64,000 nt of DNA from Myxococcales bacterium (GTDB taxonomy: Bacteria > Myxococcota_A > Polyangia > Fen-1088): positions 1 to 64,000 of the forward strand of contig PLNW01000069.1 in the NCBI GenBank assembly GCA_003142855.1. The letters are read 5' to 3'. The notes beneath the pieces are model-generated. The model searched no databases. It was not told the origin of the DNA and saw nothing but the letters and a program-made list of their open reading frames with translations. Below, piece by piece: positions 27,916 to 39,783 of the stretch. The position numbers were made by a program, and so were the translations under genes. Numbering within the stretch: position 1 is the stretch's first letter; every line of letters starts with the position of its first letter.

Positions 27916-28774
27916 CCGACGCCGGCGCGACCTTGGGCGTGTGGCGCTGGCCTACGCCGCGGCCCTGGCAGTGGCGCTGGCCGTGGGATGGGCTCTGCGC
28001 GATCACCATCCCATCTTTGTGGCAGGCGCGGCCGACTTGGTCGCCACCGTGGTCGTGTTCGGCTTCAGCGTGAAGTACAACAACTCCAGCCTCTATGATC
28101 CCTACTGGAGCGTGGCTCCGCTGCCTATCGCCCTTTACTGGTCGGCTGCGGGCGCGTCGGGGGTGCAGCAGCTCTTGCTCCTGGCGCTCGTCGCCCTGTG
28201 GGGCGCGCGCCTGACCGCCAACTGGATGGCGCGCTGGCGTGGAATGGGTGACGAAGATTTTCGCTATGTGGAGATCCGTGGCCGCACCGGCCGCCTGTAC
28301 TGGCCCGCGAGCTTCGTCTCGATTCACCTCATGCCGACCATTTGGGTTTTCCTCGGTTTGCTGCCCTTGTATCCCGCGCTGGCTCGGCCGAGCCCCTTCA
28401 CGGCGTGGCAGTTGGTGGGACTGATTGTCACCACGGTGGCCATCGCGATCGAAGCCACGGCTGATCGGCAGTTGCGCGTCTTCTTGCGCACCCGGCGCGA
28501 TGCCGAGGCGATTCTCGACAAGGGTCTGTGGGCGCTCTGCCGGCACCCCAACTATCTCGGCGAGATCCTGTTCTGGTGGGGTCTCTACCTGTGCGGCCTG
28601 GCGACTGCGCCGACCTGGGCTTGGGCGGGCGTGGGCCCGCTTTCCATCACCCTGCTCTTCGTATTCATCAGCGTGCCCTGGATGGACCGACGCCTGTTGC
28701 TTCGACATCCGGCCTGGGCGCAGACCATGAAGTCCCGACTCGCCTTGCTGCCTTGGCCACGCCCAAAGTCGTGA
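27884..28774 (+). CDS. DUF1295 / steroid 5-alpha-reductase-like membrane protein
   Basis: 296 residues with about six membrane helices. Signature blocks are FGFSVKYNNSSLYDPYWSV, LWGARLTANW, DFRYVEIRGR, and the C-terminal LWALCRHPNYLGEILFWWG with the HPNYxGE motif of this superfamily (sterol reductases, isoprenylcysteine methyltransferases). DUF1295 proteins are predicted NADPH-dependent reductases of lipids. ATGs at 27884 and 27896 are both possible; both overlap the SDR gene. With EXPERA and SDR it forms a lipid-modifying set. Confidence 0.85.
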   Translation: MLAAMATPSPDRRRRDLGRVALAYAAALAVALAVGWALRDHHPIFVAGAADLVATVVVFGFSVKYNNSSLYDPYWSVAPLPIALYWSAAGASGVQQLLLLALVALWGARLTANWMARWRGMGDEDFRYVEIRGRTGRLYWPASFVSIHLMPTIWVFLGLLPLYPALARPSPFTAWQLVGLIVTTVAIAIEATADRQLRVFLRTRRDAEAILDKGLWALCRHPNYLGEILFWWGLYLCGLATAPTWAWAGVGPLSITLLFVFISVPWMDRRLLLRHPAWAQTMKSRLALLPWPRPKS

Positions 28775-28814
28775 CGTCACGGGCAGCGACGACGATGTAT
28801 CTTTCGTCGTTCCG

Positions 28815-30137
28815 ATGACCGACGCACCTGCACCCTCATACCGACCACTGACCGCCTTCTTCATCCCGCTGGCCCTGCAGTCGGCATCGCAAAGCTTGAC
28901 CTACCCGCTGGTCGCCATGGTGGCTTCGCATGGCCCGGGCGGCACCCTGAACCTGGCGGGCGTGGCTCAATCGAACATCGTGATGTTTCTCGTGGGAGCG
29001 GTCGGTGCGGGCCTGGTCACCGCGGGAATGGTCTATGGCAAGTCGCGCCTGGGATTTTCCCGCTTCTTCGCCGTCAACAACCTCATGGCGGTCATCGCCG
29101 CACTCGTGCAGGCCGCGATTTGCATTCCGGCGGTGGGCCATGGCGTGTTCGGCGCCCTGCTCGGCCTGCCGCCTTCCATCGAAGGCCCCGCCCGGCAGGC
29201 CTTCCCGCTGACCATCTTGCTCAACGTCCTGTTCTTCGCCCGCAACCCCTACGAGGTCTTGCTGCTAAACAACGGCGCTTCCGGGCGCGTGAGCGCGGCC
29301 ACCTTCGCCCGCATCGCGCTCACTCTCGCGCTCGCGCCGCTCTTCGTCCGGGCCGGCCTGGTTGGTCCGCGCTGGGCCGTCGTCTGCCAATCCATCCCGG
29401 TGGGCGTCGAGGTGGCCGTCGCCTGGTACTTCAGTCGGCCGTTCGCGTCGGTGTTTCCTCAAGTCGACGACAACGTGCTCAGGCGCCGCGCGATCGTCTG
29501 GTTCAACCTGCCGCTCTCGCTGGGCGGGTTTCTCATGACCCTGTCGGGGATGCTGTTGGGCGCTGTCATCGCAAGATCAAACCAGCCCGAGCGCATGTTG
29601 CCCGCTTACTATCTGGCTGTCGGCTTGGCCAACCCCATGGCCTACGCAGCCACGCGCCTGCAAAACGTCGTGCTTCGCTTCCCTCCGCGATCCCGCACAG
29701 ACAGGCTCACCCGTCGATTCGCCCTGCGTGCGGGCACGATCGTGTCGTTCGTCCCGCTGGTTTTCTTGCTGCCCGCGCTTTCCCACTGGTACTACGTTTC
29801 GTTGCAGCGCCTGGCCCCCGCTGACCTTTCCCTGGTCACCGTGTCCGCGCTGCTGCTGGTCGGATATCCGTTCACCTCGGGCTTGCGCGCGCACTGGGAA
29901 GGATTGGCGGCGCTGGCGCGTCGGACCTCGACCATCCTGGCCGGCAACATCGCCTTCGTCGCAGCGCTGGCCATCACCGCACCAACTTGCCTGGCGCTGA
30001 AAGTGTCCGGCAACATGATCGGCCCCATCGCCCTGGTCATCAGCAACCTGGCCGGCCTGGGCGCGCTCGTGCTCTTGCAGTCCTTGCCCGAAGGCCCGGG
30101 TCCCGTGGAAGTGATCGACGTGCACGAGCGTGGCTGA
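28815..30137 (+). CDS. Polytopic transporter, MATE/MOP-flippase type (ANKH-like?)
   Basis: 440 residues with about 12 predicted membrane helices and short loops. The start (YRPLTAFFIPLALQSASQSLTYP) and a second similar half (WFNLPLSLGGFLMTLSGMLLG) show the internal duplication of the MATE/MOP flippase fold. The segment SGLRAHWEGLAAL resembles the matching region of the pyrophosphate/citrate exporter ANKH; I consider that similarity weak but worth testing. It is 40 bp after the DUF1295 gene, probably the last gene of the operon, and could move that pathway's product. Confidence 0.6.
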   Translation: MTDAPAPSYRPLTAFFIPLALQSASQSLTYPLVAMVASHGPGGTLNLAGVAQSNIVMFLVGAVGAGLVTAGMVYGKSRLGFSRFFAVNNLMAVIAALVQAAICIPAVGHGVFGALLGLPPSIEGPARQAFPLTILLNVLFFARNPYEVLLLNNGASGRVSAATFARIALTLALAPLFVRAGLVGPRWAVVCQSIPVGVEVAVAWYFSRPFASVFPQVDDNVLRRRAIVWFNLPLSLGGFLMTLSGMLLGAVIARSNQPERMLPAYYLAVGLANPMAYAATRLQNVVLRFPPRSRTDRLTRRFALRAGTIVSFVPLVFLLPALSHWYYVSLQRLAPADLSLVTVSALLLVGYPFTSGLRAHWEGLAALARRTSTILAGNIAFVAALAITAPTCLALKVSGNMIGPIALVISNLAGLGALVLLQSLPEGPGPVEVIDVHERG

Positions 30138-30173
30138 CCAAGCGGCTGGCCGCGAAGAAGCTCCGATTCACTG

Positions 30174-30860
30174 CTACGGCTTGTCAGCCTTCTTCTGCGC
30201 CTTGACTGGCCAGGGCTTGCCAGCCAGCGACTGGCAGGTGGTGCCCGCCGGAACCGGGCGGTAGGCCAAGGTTCCGCGCTGGGTTTCGCTGCTGTCGCCC
30301 GCCATGGCCCGCAGACACAGCCCGCTCGCTCCGAGAATCTGCTGTTTCTCCACAACCTGAAGCTCACCGGAAAGGCCATTGCTGTCGAGCTGCGCCCGCT
30401 CGACGGTGTAGTGCGACTGGCTCGAAACGTAGACATCACCCGAGCAGAAGGTCCCGCTGACCGTGAGGGTTGCACCCGGCTTCCCGTCGCCATCCATGTC
30501 TTCGCGTCCCCAGTCCACCTCCCAGGGCGCGATTTTCGCCTGGCCGTCGGCGGCCACGTCGATGATCACCGTCGAAGTGGGCATATGAGACACGGCTGCG
30601 TGCGAGAACGCGACAGTCACGCCCTTGATCGGCTTGCTCTCGACACGACAGAAGTGCTGGCGCAACTCGATGCGATCACCCCGTCGCTGTACCTTCGCGA
30701 GAACGAAGTTCTCCGCCTCGTCGAGCACGTCGCTGTGAAGGGGCACATGGCGCATCCCGCGCAGGATGTGATGGCCGGCCCATAGCTCAACCGGTGATGC
30801 CTCGACGGGCGGCGTTTCGCCGAGAAGGAGGAGAGCGAGCAGGGGAGCAAGGATGAACAT
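30174..30860 (-). CDS. Secreted protein of unknown function
   Basis: 228 residues. A hydrophobic signal sequence (MFILAPLLALLLLGE) is followed by a single domain with four or five Cys residues (HFCRVES, GTFCSGD, GLCLRAM, TTCQSL) that could form disulfides, and a DMDGDGKPGA segment that resembles a calcium loop. The tail is Lys-rich. No family recognised. It converges on the transporter gene, 36 bp away. Confidence 0.6.
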   Translation of the reverse strand: MFILAPLLALLLLGETPPVEASPVELWAGHHILRGMRHVPLHSDVLDEAENFVLAKVQRRGDRIELRQHFCRVESKPIKGVTVAFSHAAVSHMPTSTVIIDVAADGQAKIAPWEVDWGREDMDGDGKPGATLTVSGTFCSGDVYVSSQSHYTVERAQLDSNGLSGELQVVEKQQILGASGLCLRAMAGDSSETQRGTLAYRPVPAGTTCQSLAGKPWPVKAQKKADKP

Positions 30861-31105
30861 GAGAGATTGCAGATGTCACCACAAAGTGCGCGGAGTTCAC
30901 AGAAAGGAATGCTGTCTTCCTGCGCAGCGAATCTGGATCAGATTTACTTCCGAGACCCGGCCGACAAGCCGGCCCGATGACGAAGCCGGCGCGAGCACCG
31001 GAGCGGAGCATACACACGGTATGTGAGCACCGGAGCGCAGCGACGGCACAGTCAGCGGGTCGGATCGTCGGCCGTCGGTGAATCGAAGAACTGACGTGGA
31101 AATTG

Positions 31106-33640
31106 TTAACTTCCTGTGGCCGCTCGCTGGTCGGTCTGCGACGACGGGGCGCTGAGGTAGTCGGGCAGCGTTCGCCCGGCAACCTGCAACCACGTGCGCG
31201 CCAGCCGCCGGCCGAGCACCCGGTCGGCCGAGGTGAGCATGCGGTAGGCCGCCTCGCGCACCAGCTTGTTGCGCACCCGGTACGCCACCTCGCCGCCGTC
31301 CGCTTGCCTCTGCACCAGGTCGCGCATGACCAGGTTCTCCAACCACTCGCCCATCTCGCGCCGGCTGGCCTCGCCCAACACCGCGACCAGCGCCTCGGCC
31401 GAGAAGAACTTGTCACCATACAGGCTCGCCGCGCGCAACACCCGCCGTACCTCGGGGGACAGGCAATCGAAACGCGCTTCGACCGCGGCCAGCACCACGT
31501 CCGGCACTCCCGCCCGGCCCACTGCGATGGCGTCCGCCATCTCCTCCAGGAACATGGGATTGCCTTCCCAGCGCTCGAGCACGAAGTGCTCGGCCTCGGC
31601 CGTCAGGGGTGGAGTACGCAGGCGCAGCAGGTTCTGCCCGGCCTTGCGTGGCAAAGGTGCCAGGCGGATGTACTCGACCATGCGTTCGCCCCACAAGCCG
31701 GGGAAGCGCTCCTCCACCTCCGGCCGACCCAGGGCCAGCACCAACAGCGGCTGATCCGAGAAGAGACCCAACACCTCGTCCATGACCTGCACGCTGGCCG
31801 CATCCGCCCACTGCAAGTCCTCCAACACCACCACCGGAGCGCCGGCCGAGCCCTTGCCGCGCAGCCACTGTACGAATCCCCGCTTGATTTCGGCCGCCTC
31901 GCGTCCCGCGGTCTGGATGCCGGCAGCGGCCAGCAAGGAGGCCAGCAGCGAGAAATCTGCTTCGGGCCGAACCAGCGTTCCCGTGCAGCGAACAATGTTC
32001 CCGGGTAGCTCCCCCGTGAGAGAAAGGAACTCACGCGCCAAGCGCGTTTTTCCGGTGCCGGCCCCGCCTATCGCCAGTGCCGCGCGCGCCACCCGTTCGC
32101 GCACACATTCCTCGCGCAGCGACATCAGCAAGTCCAGCTCCCGCTCCCGTCCCACCAGCGGGATCACCTGACCGCCCACGCTGCGTGGCCGCTCTGGCCC
32201 TGCCCCACCAGTTTCGGCAAACAGCAGCGCGACTCCATCCGCATCTCCCACGACGAAGCGGGCGGGCAAGAGGCGCCGCGTGGTCTCATCGATCCGGACC
32301 GTCCCGGCCTGCTGGTTTTGCATGAGCGCGGGCAAGGAATCCATGAGACGGCCAGCCGGAACCCGTGCCATGAAAGCCGCCCGGCCCGCCCCGATCGCGA
32401 TCTTCGCGTCCGGCTCCATATCGCGCAGCACGAGAGCGGCGCGCGCAATCTGCGTGGCCTGCTCACGCGCCGTCCCCACGGCCGGCGCGGTCACCAGAAG
32501 CGTGCGATCAATGAGACGGTCCATCTCGCCACCCAGCGCCCGTATCGCTGCCTCCAAGGCGGCCACGCGCTCCGGGCTGTCGTCCTTGACTTCAGCCGTC
32601 TTGAGCGCGGCCTGCCAGGGGAATGCCGCGCGGGGTCCGAGGCGGCGGTCCCGCACCGTCCGCCGCGAACCATCGACCGGCGGCCGCCGCCCCAGCGAGA
32701 TCAGCATCGCGCAGATGGTGCGCTCCTCGGATTCGCTGATGCAGCTGGGCCGCAACGGGGAAGGTGGCTTGGCCGAGGCGGTTTCCTCGCCCAGATCGCC
32801 CAGCCGTTGCGCCAGGGCGCGAAACTCGCCCGCCACTATGCCAGCCGACTGAGGCCGCGCGTCCGGATCGGGAGCCAACATGCGGTGGATGATCTGCTCC
32901 AGCTCAGGCGGCACGTTCGATCGGCGCGACGACAGCGGTACCACTGTGCCCGCGCACACCTTCTGCATCACCTCGGTGGCATTGTCTCCGGTAAAGGGCG
33001 GTTCACCGGTCAGCGCCTCGTACAACACACATCCGAGAGAGAAGATATCGGCCCGGCCATCCACGTCGTGACGGCCGCGAGCCTGCTCGGGCGATGCGTA
33101 GAGCGGCGTCCCCACGGTCGAGCCCTTGTGCGTGAATCGCTTGGGGTCGAGCACGCGGCGGGCGATGCCGAAATCGAGGATGCGCGTGTTGGTGAGCCGC
33201 CAGCCCACCAGAAAGATGTTGCTTGGTTTGATATCGCGATGGACCACGCCGCGCTCATGGGCAGCGGCCAGCGCGTCCAGCACCCGATAGGCCACGTGCG
33301 CGACAGCCGCCGGTCCCAGAGAGCCGCGCGACAGGCGATCTTCCAAAGTCTCGCCCTCGAGCCACTCCATGGCGATGAAGGGCGATCCATGGGGTGCTGT
33401 CCCTCGATCGAAATAGCGGACGATGCCCGGATGTAGCAATTCCGCCAGGAGGTGCGCCTCCTGATCAAAACGCGCACTTTCAGTGGCGGTCCGTACGTGA
33501 AGCACCTTGAGAGCAACCACCATCCCTGTCCGCCGATCGATCGCCTGATACACGGTACCCATCCCACCCGTGCCTGCCTCGCTTTTTATCTCAAAGCGAT
33601 CCATGAAGTCCGTGCCGCCCGCTGGTGTTCGAGACTTCAC
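31106..33640 (-). CDS. Ser/Thr protein kinase fused to AAA-type ATPase
   Basis: 844 residues. Kinase domain 14-290: GTGGMG (23-28), Lys45 in VALKV, HRDIKPSN (134-141), DFG (156-158), APE-like SPEQARG. Next is a region resembling a degenerate nucleotide-cyclase homology domain (about 320-490), then a STAND/AAA ATPase with P-loop GGAGTGKTRLA and Walker B VVVLEDLQWAD, and a helical C-terminus. This architecture is typical of myxobacterial eukaryote-like kinases. The GTG start at 33640 has an aggtga site; ATG 33604 also leaves the kinase intact. No transmembrane segment is evident, so it is cytoplasmic. Confidence 0.92.
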   Translation of the reverse strand: MKSRTPAGGTDFMDRFEIKSEAGTGGMGTVYQAIDRRTGMVVALKVLHVRTATESARFDQEAHLLAELLHPGIVRYFDRGTAPHGSPFIAMEWLEGETLEDRLSRGSLGPAAVAHVAYRVLDALAAAHERGVVHRDIKPSNIFLVGWRLTNTRILDFGIARRVLDPKRFTHKGSTVGTPLYASPEQARGRHDVDGRADIFSLGCVLYEALTGEPPFTGDNATEVMQKVCAGTVVPLSSRRSNVPPELEQIIHRMLAPDPDARPQSAGIVAGEFRALAQRLGDLGEETASAKPPSPLRPSCISESEERTICAMLISLGRRPPVDGSRRTVRDRRLGPRAAFPWQAALKTAEVKDDSPERVAALEAAIRALGGEMDRLIDRTLLVTAPAVGTAREQATQIARAALVLRDMEPDAKIAIGAGRAAFMARVPAGRLMDSLPALMQNQQAGTVRIDETTRRLLPARFVVGDADGVALLFAETGGAGPERPRSVGGQVIPLVGRERELDLLMSLREECVRERVARAALAIGGAGTGKTRLAREFLSLTGELPGNIVRCTGTLVRPEADFSLLASLLAAAGIQTAGREAAEIKRGFVQWLRGKGSAGAPVVVLEDLQWADAASVQVMDEVLGLFSDQPLLVLALGRPEVEERFPGLWGERMVEYIRLAPLPRKAGQNLLRLRTPPLTAEAEHFVLERWEGNPMFLEEMADAIAVGRAGVPDVVLAAVEARFDCLSPEVRRVLRAASLYGDKFFSAEALVAVLGEASRREMGEWLENLVMRDLVQRQADGGEVAYRVRNKLVREAAYRMLTSADRVLGRRLARTWLQVAGRTLPDYLSAPSSQTDQRAATGS

Positions 33641-33682
33641 TGGTCACCTAATCGGCACGAAGATTGGCTCTCTTGAGGCAGC

Positions 33683-33710
33683 TTGACAAGGACTCAAGTA
33701 TCATTAATCG
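33683..33710 (+). promoter_or_regulatory. Possible sigma-70-type promoter for the ArsR-methyltransferase/metH unit
   Basis: ttgaca, 16-bp spacer, taatcg, about 20 bp before the ATG at 33729. The -35 is a consensus match and the -10 is poor. ArsR-type regulators commonly bind their own promoter region, which would lie here. Confidence 0.3.
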
Positions 33711-33728
33711 TAACATCAGGATTGCCGG

Positions 33729-34726
33729 ATGGGTACAATCGCATCAGCCGTTGATCTACTTCGCCTTTTCGGTGACTCTACACGTCTGCGCCTGGCTTCT
33801 CTGCTTGAAAAAAACGAGCTGACCGTTGCGGAAATAACCAAGATTACTCAGCTTCCCCAGTCGCGGGTGTCGACTCATCTCGGTAAGCTTCGGGACGCCG
33901 GTGTGCTGCGCGACCGGCGCGAGGGCGCGTTGGCCTACTACACGATGAACGGCGGCAGTGCACCGGCCAGCGTGCACCGGCTGTGGACCCTGCTGGGCCG
34001 CGAGCTGGACGAGCCACTTCTGCGCAGCGATCGGGAGCGCTGCCAGGCTGTGCTGCGCGCGCGGCAGGGTACCGCCAACTGGCCCGACGCCGTGGCCGGT
34101 GAGATGGAGCGGCACTACTCACCAGGTCGGACCTGGGAGGCTACCGCGATCGGCATGCTGGGCCTGTTGCACCTGGGCGAGGTGCTCGACGCCGGGTCGG
34201 GCGACGGGACCATCGCCGCCCTCTTGGCTTCGCGCAGCCGGCGCGTGACCTGCCTGGATATCAGCCCCAAGGTGCTGCAAGCCTGTCGCAAGCGGCTGCA
34301 AGGCCTGGACAACGTGGAGTTTGTGCTGGGTGACGTGCAAGGGTTGCGATTCGCGGATGCGAGCTTTGACCAGGTGCTGCTGCTCAACCTGCTGACCTAC
34401 GCGACCGATCCTGCGCGGGCACTGGCCGAGGCGGCTCGCGTGCTTCGACCGGGTGGCGATCTGGTCGTGACCACGCTGGCAGCCCATGAGCAGCGCGAAG
34501 TGACCGCCGGCTACGGCCACGTGCAGGCGGGCTTCCGGCCGCAGGCGTTGCGGGATTGGTTGACCGAAGCCGGGCTGGTCGTGGACCGCTGCGAGGTAAC
34601 CTCGCGGGAAAAGCGAGCACCCCATTTCGCCGTGGTAAGCGCCTTTGCGCGCAAGGCTGCGCGCCGGACGGGCGCGCGCAAGCCGACAGATGAAACCGGA
34701 TCGCCCGTCGAGAAAGAGGAGCCCTC

Positions 34727-34730
<4 letters not shown>
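33729..34730 (+). CDS. ArsR-type regulator fused to SAM-dependent methyltransferase
   Basis: 333 residues. Residues 1-90 form an ArsR winged HTH ([39 protein letters not shown]); no metal-binding Cys pair is visible in the recognition helix. From about 125 comes a class I methyltransferase with [16 protein letters not shown] and [10 protein letters not shown]. The fusion is a known neighbour of methionine-cycle genes, and here it overlaps metH by ATGA. It may sense SAM or homocysteine balance and repress the unit; the methyl acceptor is unknown. Confidence 0.9.
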
Positions 34731-38407
<3,677 letters not shown>

Positions 38408-38449
38408 CCAAGGCCGCTAGACCGTTCGTCTCGGCGGCCACCCACAGCC

Positions 38450-38487
38450 GAGAACGCAGAGGTGAGAGGGGAGGCCACAGAGCCGGA
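38450..38487. repeat. 38-bp dispersed repeat, copy 2
   Basis: Same sequence as 18247-18284 with two mismatches, placed 43 bp after metH in intergenic DNA. Confidence 0.8.
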
Positions 38488-38578
38488 GAAGCCGCAGTCA
38501 TGTTCTGTCGCGCCTAATGAATCTCCGCGGCTTGCGAAGAAATGCGGGCTTAGTACCATTAGAGGTCGAGCGTGTTTG

Positions 38579-39280
38579 ATGGATGTTGAGATTGCCTTCC
38601 GCCTCAACCTGGTGCACGGCCGGTGTGTGGGCGTGCGCATACCAAGCGAGGTGGATGAGAAGGTCTTGGCAGAGTTGGTTCCCGAGGAACGCAGCTTCGT
38701 ATCAACCCTGGCTTCTGGCCGTCACCCAAGCTGGGTCGCGGGCCGGCTCGCCCTGCGTGAGGCGTTTCGCGACCTCGGCATCGAGCCCGGCCCGATCCTC
38801 GCCACCCGGCGTGGCGCACCGGCGCTGTCGTCTGACCTGGTCGGCTCCATTAGTCACAAACGCACGTTGGCGGTCGGGCTGGCGGGCCGCCGGGAGGGCG
38901 GCGCCAGCATCGGGGTAGACCTGGAAACCTGTCCCCCGGCCCTTTCGTCGGTGCAGGAGGTCAACTCCCAGGCGCGGCCGGACGTACGCACGCGCGTGCT
39001 CACCCCGAATGAGCTGGCTCGGCTCGAGCGCGTGCCGGAGGAGCACCGCCGGCGCACGGTCATCTTGCACTTCTCGCTCAAGGAGGCCCTGTACAAAGCC
39101 ATCGATCCGCTGGTGGGTCGGCACGTGGCGTTTCACGAGGCCAGCATAACCCCTTTGCCCGACGGGTCCGCCTCCATCGCGTTGGCCTTGTCCGAGAACG
39201 ACGGGACCTTCGCCTCCACCGCCTTCTGGACCGAGGTCGAGGATCACTTCCTCACCACGGCCCGAGTGCAGCGACAGTAG
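38579..39280 (+). CDS. 4'-phosphopantetheinyl transferase (EntD/Sfp type)
   Basis: 233 residues. It moves the phosphopantetheine arm of CoA onto carrier proteins of fatty acid, polyketide or non-ribosomal peptide synthases. Motifs: RRGAPALSSDLVGSISHK, IGVDLE (Mg-binding) and FSLKEALYKA. The region before the last motif (VRTRVLTPNEL) fits the EntD branch. The start ATG 38579 is near the conserved N-terminal region; the track ORF adds 39 residues over the metH intergenic DNA. No synthase gene lies in the window, so its client is elsewhere. Confidence 0.88.
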   Translation: MDVEIAFRLNLVHGRCVGVRIPSEVDEKVLAELVPEERSFVSTLASGRHPSWVAGRLALREAFRDLGIEPGPILATRRGAPALSSDLVGSISHKRTLAVGLAGRREGGASIGVDLETCPPALSSVQEVNSQARPDVRTRVLTPNELARLERVPEEHRRRTVILHFSLKEALYKAIDPLVGRHVAFHEASITPLPDGSASIALALSENDGTFASTAFWTEVEDHFLTTARVQRQ

Positions 39281-39283
39281 CGG

Positions 39284-39433
39284 TCAGCGGATCACGCGAA
39301 ACTGGGCGCCGAACTGCTTCCAGTCGAGATCAAGCGGACGCGCCTTGCCGGGCCAGTTCGCCGACGCCTGTTCGGATAGCTGCACGCGCTCGTCGAAGCC
39401 AGGGTGGGTGCTGATGTACTGGATCACGGGTGG
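39284..39433 (-). pseudogene. C-terminal remnant of an M48-type metallopeptidase
   Basis: 49 codons on the minus strand read PPVIQYISTHPGFDERVQLS..., ending FGAQFRVIR and a stop. STHPxxxER is the signature near the end of M48 (HtpX/Ste24-like) peptidases. The zinc motif HExxH and everything before it are missing, and the reading frame before 39433 runs into the gatC region without family similarity. A deletion has left only the gene's tail. Confidence 0.6.
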
Positions 39434-39472
39434 CAAGATTCTGTCAACCGATGGTGCTAAAAGAATGGCGCC

Positions 39473-39781
39473 ATGCCGCGCATTCAACCCGACGAGGTCC
39501 GAACCATTGCGACGCTCGCCCGCCTGCGCCTGTCGCCGGAGGAGATCGAGCGCATGACCCATGAGCTGGACGCGATCCTCGAATACATCGACACGGTGAA
39601 GAACCTGGACACGGACAACACCGAGCCGATGACCCACGCCGTGCCCTTCGACTGTCCCCTGCGTGATGACCAGCCCGCGCCGTCGCTGTCGGTCGACGAA
39701 GCTCTGCAAAACGCGCCCCGGCGACGCGACTCCTTCTTCGAGGTGCCGCGCATCGTGCCCGGCGCCGGTGAGGGTTCCTAG
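39473..39781 (+). CDS. gatC: Glutamyl-tRNA(Gln)/aspartyl-tRNA(Asn) amidotransferase subunit C
   Basis: 102 residues, normal GatC length. N-terminal helices TIATLARLRLSPEEIERMTHELDAIL and the NTEPMTHAVP segment that wraps around GatA. It stabilises the GatCAB complex, which converts misacylated Glu-tRNA(Gln) or Asp-tRNA(Asn) to the correct amide form. First gene of gatCAB; gatA starts 2 bp after its stop. Confidence 0.93.
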   Translation: MPRIQPDEVRTIATLARLRLSPEEIERMTHELDAILEYIDTVKNLDTDNTEPMTHAVPFDCPLRDDQPAPSLSVDEALQNAPRRRDSFFEVPRIVPGAGEGS

Positions 39782-39783
39782 CC

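Noticed and set aside
33641-33728. B12 or SAM riboswitch before the metH unit
   Set aside because: The leader is about 90 bp with no B12-box or SAM-type stems; a promoter is the simpler reading.
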